From NCBI GenBank assembly GCA_900539175.1, contig UQAW01000063.1, positions 1-23,565 of the forward strand: a DNA stretch of 23,565 nucleotides. Reading direction: 5' to 3'. A program made the position numbers and the translations under genes. The notes beneath the pieces were generated by a model that saw nothing but the letters and a program-made list of their open reading frames with translations, ran no database searches and was not told the DNA's origin. Positions 23,557 to 23,565 of this stretch are shown in pieces. This stretch comes from an uncultured Lachnospiraceae bacterium (GTDB taxonomy: Bacteria; Bacillota; Clostridia; Lachnospirales; Lachnospiraceae). Within the stretch, counting starts at the first letter, position 1. Each line of letters begins with the position of its first letter.

Positions 23557-23565
23557 TAAAAACAT

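Overview
The window looks like chromosomal DNA of a spore-forming gut Clostridium of the Lachnospiraceae type. The evidence is moderate GC with purine-rich Shine-Dalgarno sites, a dipicolinate synthase operon (endospores), an SLH-anchored surface enzyme, a DUF6465-like small protein and a 3H-domain NAD regulator. This assignment is inferred from gene content; no rRNA or tRNA is present.

Layout. (1) 1-834 is a decayed edge. It holds the last codons and right end of an IS200/IS605-type tnpB element, a GNAT acetyltransferase gene cut off by that element, a C-terminal scrap of a LysR regulator, and a 24-bp perfect hairpin. (2) 867-4757 is the de novo NAD locus. nadA (minus) is divergent from nadB-nadC-niaR (plus), with two near-consensus sigma-A promoters placed back to back. 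(3) 4763-8273 holds a minus-strand operon dpaA-dpaB-asnB behind a sigma-K-like promoter. (4) 8456-13177 is a 1573-residue secreted GH78 alpha-L-rhamnosidase-like enzyme with two tandem discoidin-like modules and three SLH domains. (5) 13329-13637 is a small DUF6465-like protein with its own promoter and terminator. (6) 13740-21926 is the most interesting part: an OmpR-type response regulator and histidine kinase, then a lipoprotein, two ABC-2-like permeases, a possible 20-residue peptide, a BcrA/LanF-like ATPase with an E in place of the Q-loop glutamine, and two single-span extracytoplasmic proteins. (7) 21951-23427 is a GntR/FCD regulator followed by a TauE/SafE permease, both minus, and the window ends with two hairpins.

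How the parts work together. NadB and NadA make quinolinate from aspartate, NadC converts it to nicotinate mononucleotide, and NiaR probably represses the set when niacin is available. DpaAB makes dipicolinate in the mother cell; the co-transcribed AsnB may amidate an aspartate-like or peptidoglycan substrate. In the two-component/ABC cluster, the response-regulator gene and the lipoprotein gene carry the same promoter design: two TTTACA hexamers 11 bp apart, the second starting exactly 37 bp before the -10. This points to an autoregulated circuit that switches on the transporter operon. Similarity to LanFEG/BcrAB suggests peptide sensing and resistance, or envelope-stress relief. The extra surface proteins and the tiny ORF have no function that I recognise.
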